Source of the DNA: Eubacteriaceae bacterium | Lineage (GTDB): Bacteria > Bacillota > Clostridia > Lachnospirales > Lachnospiraceae | Direction of reading: 5' to 3' | DNA: 64,000 nucleotides | NCBI GenBank assembly: GCA_910574895.1 | Contig: CAJTDQ010000003.1 | Location: forward strand, 234,134 to 298,133 | Shown here: positions 62,072-64,000 of the stretch, piece after piece | How the letters are laid out: each line of letters starts with the position of its first letter | How positions within the stretch are numbered: the first letter of the stretch is position 1 | Notes under the pieces: generated by a model | The model's database searches: none | Seen by the model: the letters and a program-made list of their open reading frames with translations, nothing else | What the model was told of the DNA's origin: nothing | Program-made: the position numbers and the translations under genes

Positions 62072-62126
62072 CAATAGAAGGAGGTAACAGAAACACAGGA
62101 TAAAGTAATTCATAGGAGGGAGAAAT

Positions 62127-63890
62127 ATGAAGTACAGACTATTCAAAAAAACAACATCAGTGATAATTGCAGTGACAATGGTAATCACAGGAGTAAACAT
62201 GGAATCATTTCATGAATTCATGAAAGCAGAGAAGGGCACTTTAACAACGGAAGTTAAGGGAAAAGAAGACTCAAAAAAAGAAAAAGAGCCAACAGTAGTC
62301 AGAGAATTAGAAAATCTAAGAACGGCAGATTCATCCACATATCTGTTAAGCAATGGTTTTAAGCGTGTGGAGTATTATAGTGACGATATACGGTATGAAG
62401 AGGACGGAAAGTATGTTGACTATAACCCGGCGCTAAAAAAGATGACAAATGCAGAGATAAAACAGTTAAAAAAGCAGGTATCAAACATACCAAGAATAGA
62501 CAAAGAAGAGATAGAACAATATGTCTATACCAATAAGGCAGGAGATGCAAAGCAATATTTTCCAAAATTATTGGAAGACACCGGAGTACTGTTGGAGAAG
62601 AATGAGCATGTAATCCGGTTCATGCCGGTGATACAGGAAGACGGAAGAGAAGCATCAGAAAAAGAGAATCATAATACAATAGAAAATAAAACAGCAGAAA
62701 CAACAGAGACAGAAAACATAGATATAGAAATTAAAGAAACGAACCAGAACAAAATCACATACGAAGATGAGAGCAGGGAAATATTATACAGATACCTCTC
62801 AAATCATGACGGTGTTAAAGAAGAGATTATATTAAACAAAAAGCCGGAAAGCAATATATTCTGCTTTAAGATCAATGCAGAAGGACTTGAATTGTCAGAG
62901 ACGGAGTATGACAAGACAATCAGGTTCACCGATAAAAAGACAAAGAGACAGATTGCATATATTGAAGAACCGGATATCAGAGACAAAATAGGAAACAGAA
63001 CATATAGCGAAGTAGGTTATGAATTAGAAAAAATAACAGAAGATGAATATGAATTAAGAGTGGTTGTAGATAAGGAATATCTGGAAAAAGCACAGTATCC
63101 GGTAGTAATTGACCCTACAGTAGTATGGTTTGAATCATATATACCTACGGCGGCATTGTCAAATATGCCATATACAACAAGTATAAACATGAAAAATACC
63201 TCCGCCATGGAAGTTCAGAATAAGTGCAATCATGTCGGACCATACGAGGGAACAGAAAAATACTGTTACATAGATACGAGCGGAATCTTGGGAGGAAGTG
63301 CCGTAGCAGGTCATCCCCAGCATTTAGAAGACATGTATATAGAGAAAGCAACCCTGAGACTTACCGAGTATGAAACAAACGGATATACACCGTATCAGGG
63401 AAGTTTAATAGCATGGACACCGGGAACAGTAGAAATCAGAAACATAGAGGGAGAATGGAGTGCAGATACACTGACATGGAATAATCATCCGGAAATGGGA
63501 AATAAAGTATGGGCAGAGTTTCAGTGTACAGGAGTAAAATATACCCAGCATTATATAGACCTGACAGACTGGGCAAGAGCAGTTGTTAGTGGAGAAACAC
63601 TGAATTACGGACTGGCACTGCGGGCAAAAGAAGAAAACACAGGTGATACATTTTATAGTGAAAAATACAACCTGATAACAGATGGAGACGGAAAACAGAA
63701 AGCAACATATGTATATCTGACTATTGATTATCGTGATGCAGGAAGATACTATGGAACAGACGGTGTCTATGCCCCGACTGGAAACTTTTCAGAGACATAT
63801 TCAGATATGACTGTTCAGACCGTTCTGGGAGACATATCAATTACCAGGACATATAATTCTCTGAATGCAGATAAACAGTATGGCATAGGG
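62127..63890 (+). pseudogene. Secreted RHS/YD-type protein, truncated by an insertion element
   Basis: N-terminal part of a large secreted RHS-family protein. Signal peptide about 1-30, then an acidic beta-rich region ending YPVVIDPTVVW (about residue 330), a DNRLRE domain (about 370-530, LTWNNHPEMG), then the opening of an RHS core: GNFSETYSDMTVQTVLGDISITRTYNS and KQYGIG, where the family continues as GW. At 63891 the frame passes into unrelated sequence and stops at 63963-63965. TAGGAGGGAGAAAT precedes the ATG. The remainder should lie beyond the element, outside the window. Confidence 0.8.
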
Positions 63891-64000
63891 TGTAGTGGTA
63901 TATTAAAATTGCAACACCTGGGACGGCAATATATAATATTAACCAACAGGAGGAAAAGCAGATGAGCAGATACTATGATGAACATTTTAAAAGAGAAGTG
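63891..64000 (+). mobile_element. Left end of a putative IS3-type insertion sequence
   Basis: Sequence change at TGTAGTGGTATATT (63891 onward), exactly at the GIGW codon of the RHS core. About 70 bp later a ribosome site (AGGAGGAAAAGCAG) and a transposase-like start occur. TG at the end is usual for IS3-family termini. The right end lies outside the window. Confidence 0.6.
63962..64000 (+). CDS. Transposase OrfA start, IS3-type (3' truncated by window edge)
   Basis: The ATG at 63962 opens MSRYYDEHFKREV, which fits the start of IS3-family OrfA proteins (short basic residues, then a Y-x-E-F-K-R-E-type motif leading into a helix-turn-helix). Only 13 codons are visible. It overlaps the stop of the truncated RHS frame. 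Confidence 0.6.
   Translation, partial: MSRYYDEHFKREV

Overview
The window reads as chromosome of a low-GC, strictly anaerobic gut Firmicute, most likely a butyrate-forming member of the Lachnospiraceae. The evidence is AT-rich DNA with strong AGGAGG ribosome binding sites, a complete acetyl-CoA to butyryl-CoA operon with electron-transfer flavoprotein genes, and a phosphotransbutyrylase/butyrate kinase pair. The last pair is reminiscent of Coprococcus-type butyrate producers, but I cannot assign a species. No rRNA, tRNA or CRISPR array was found.

Layout. 0-8.1 kb: end of a branched-chain aminotransferase, a DUF975 membrane protein, then thl-crt-hbd-bcd-etfB-etfA behind a promoter carrying a near-perfect Rex (NADH-sensing) operator. 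8.2-12.4 kb: two secreted proteins, one a large modular protein ending in a zinc-metallopeptidase domain. 12.4-13.8 kb: a DUF3990/helix-turn-helix pair that looks like a toxin-antitoxin module with a palindromic operator. 14.1-19.5 kb: a very large secreted GH81 beta-1,3-glucanase broken by a one-base shift in a G7 run. 19.7-22.4 kb: purine permease and AI-2E family transporter.

22.5-40.8 kb: a locus that I interpret as catabolism of glycated amines (Amadori products such as fructoselysine). It holds a FrlD-like kinase, one SIS protein, two FrlB-like deglycases, a FrlC-like epimerase, two MATE transporters, a mannose-family PTS (IIB, IIC, IID, IIA) with its own HPr and Enzyme I, a DeoC-like aldolase, two HAD phosphatases, two GntR/UTRA regulators and a DUF4867 protein. 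Four promoters in it share an ACTGG-TAT motif at the -10 element. One carries an 11-bp perfect palindrome of the same word.

40.9-43.2 kb (minus strand): ptb-buk plus a PspC-domain gene, giving the last steps to butyrate. 43.3-45.3 kb: PadR-DUF1700-DUF4097 operon. 46.3-49.8 kb: a heterodimeric ABC exporter, flanked by structured fold-back repeats and by an inverted repeat pair. 50.4-54 kb: SpoVB-like flippase, cysteine desulfurase, PHP phosphatase. 54.3-61.9 kb: gap-pgk-tpiA-gpmI, a CapA-like gene with an in-frame stop, and eno, so most of lower glycolysis is here. 62.1-64 kb: the start of an RHS/YD-type secreted protein cut off by what looks like the left end of an IS3-type element.

Two families of structured repeats stand out as the least explained DNA: a ~142-bp family (19.5 and 54.0 kb, plus a partial copy) and a 230-300-bp fold-back family (three copies, 45.3-50.0 kb). 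Both keep their pairing where their sequences differ.
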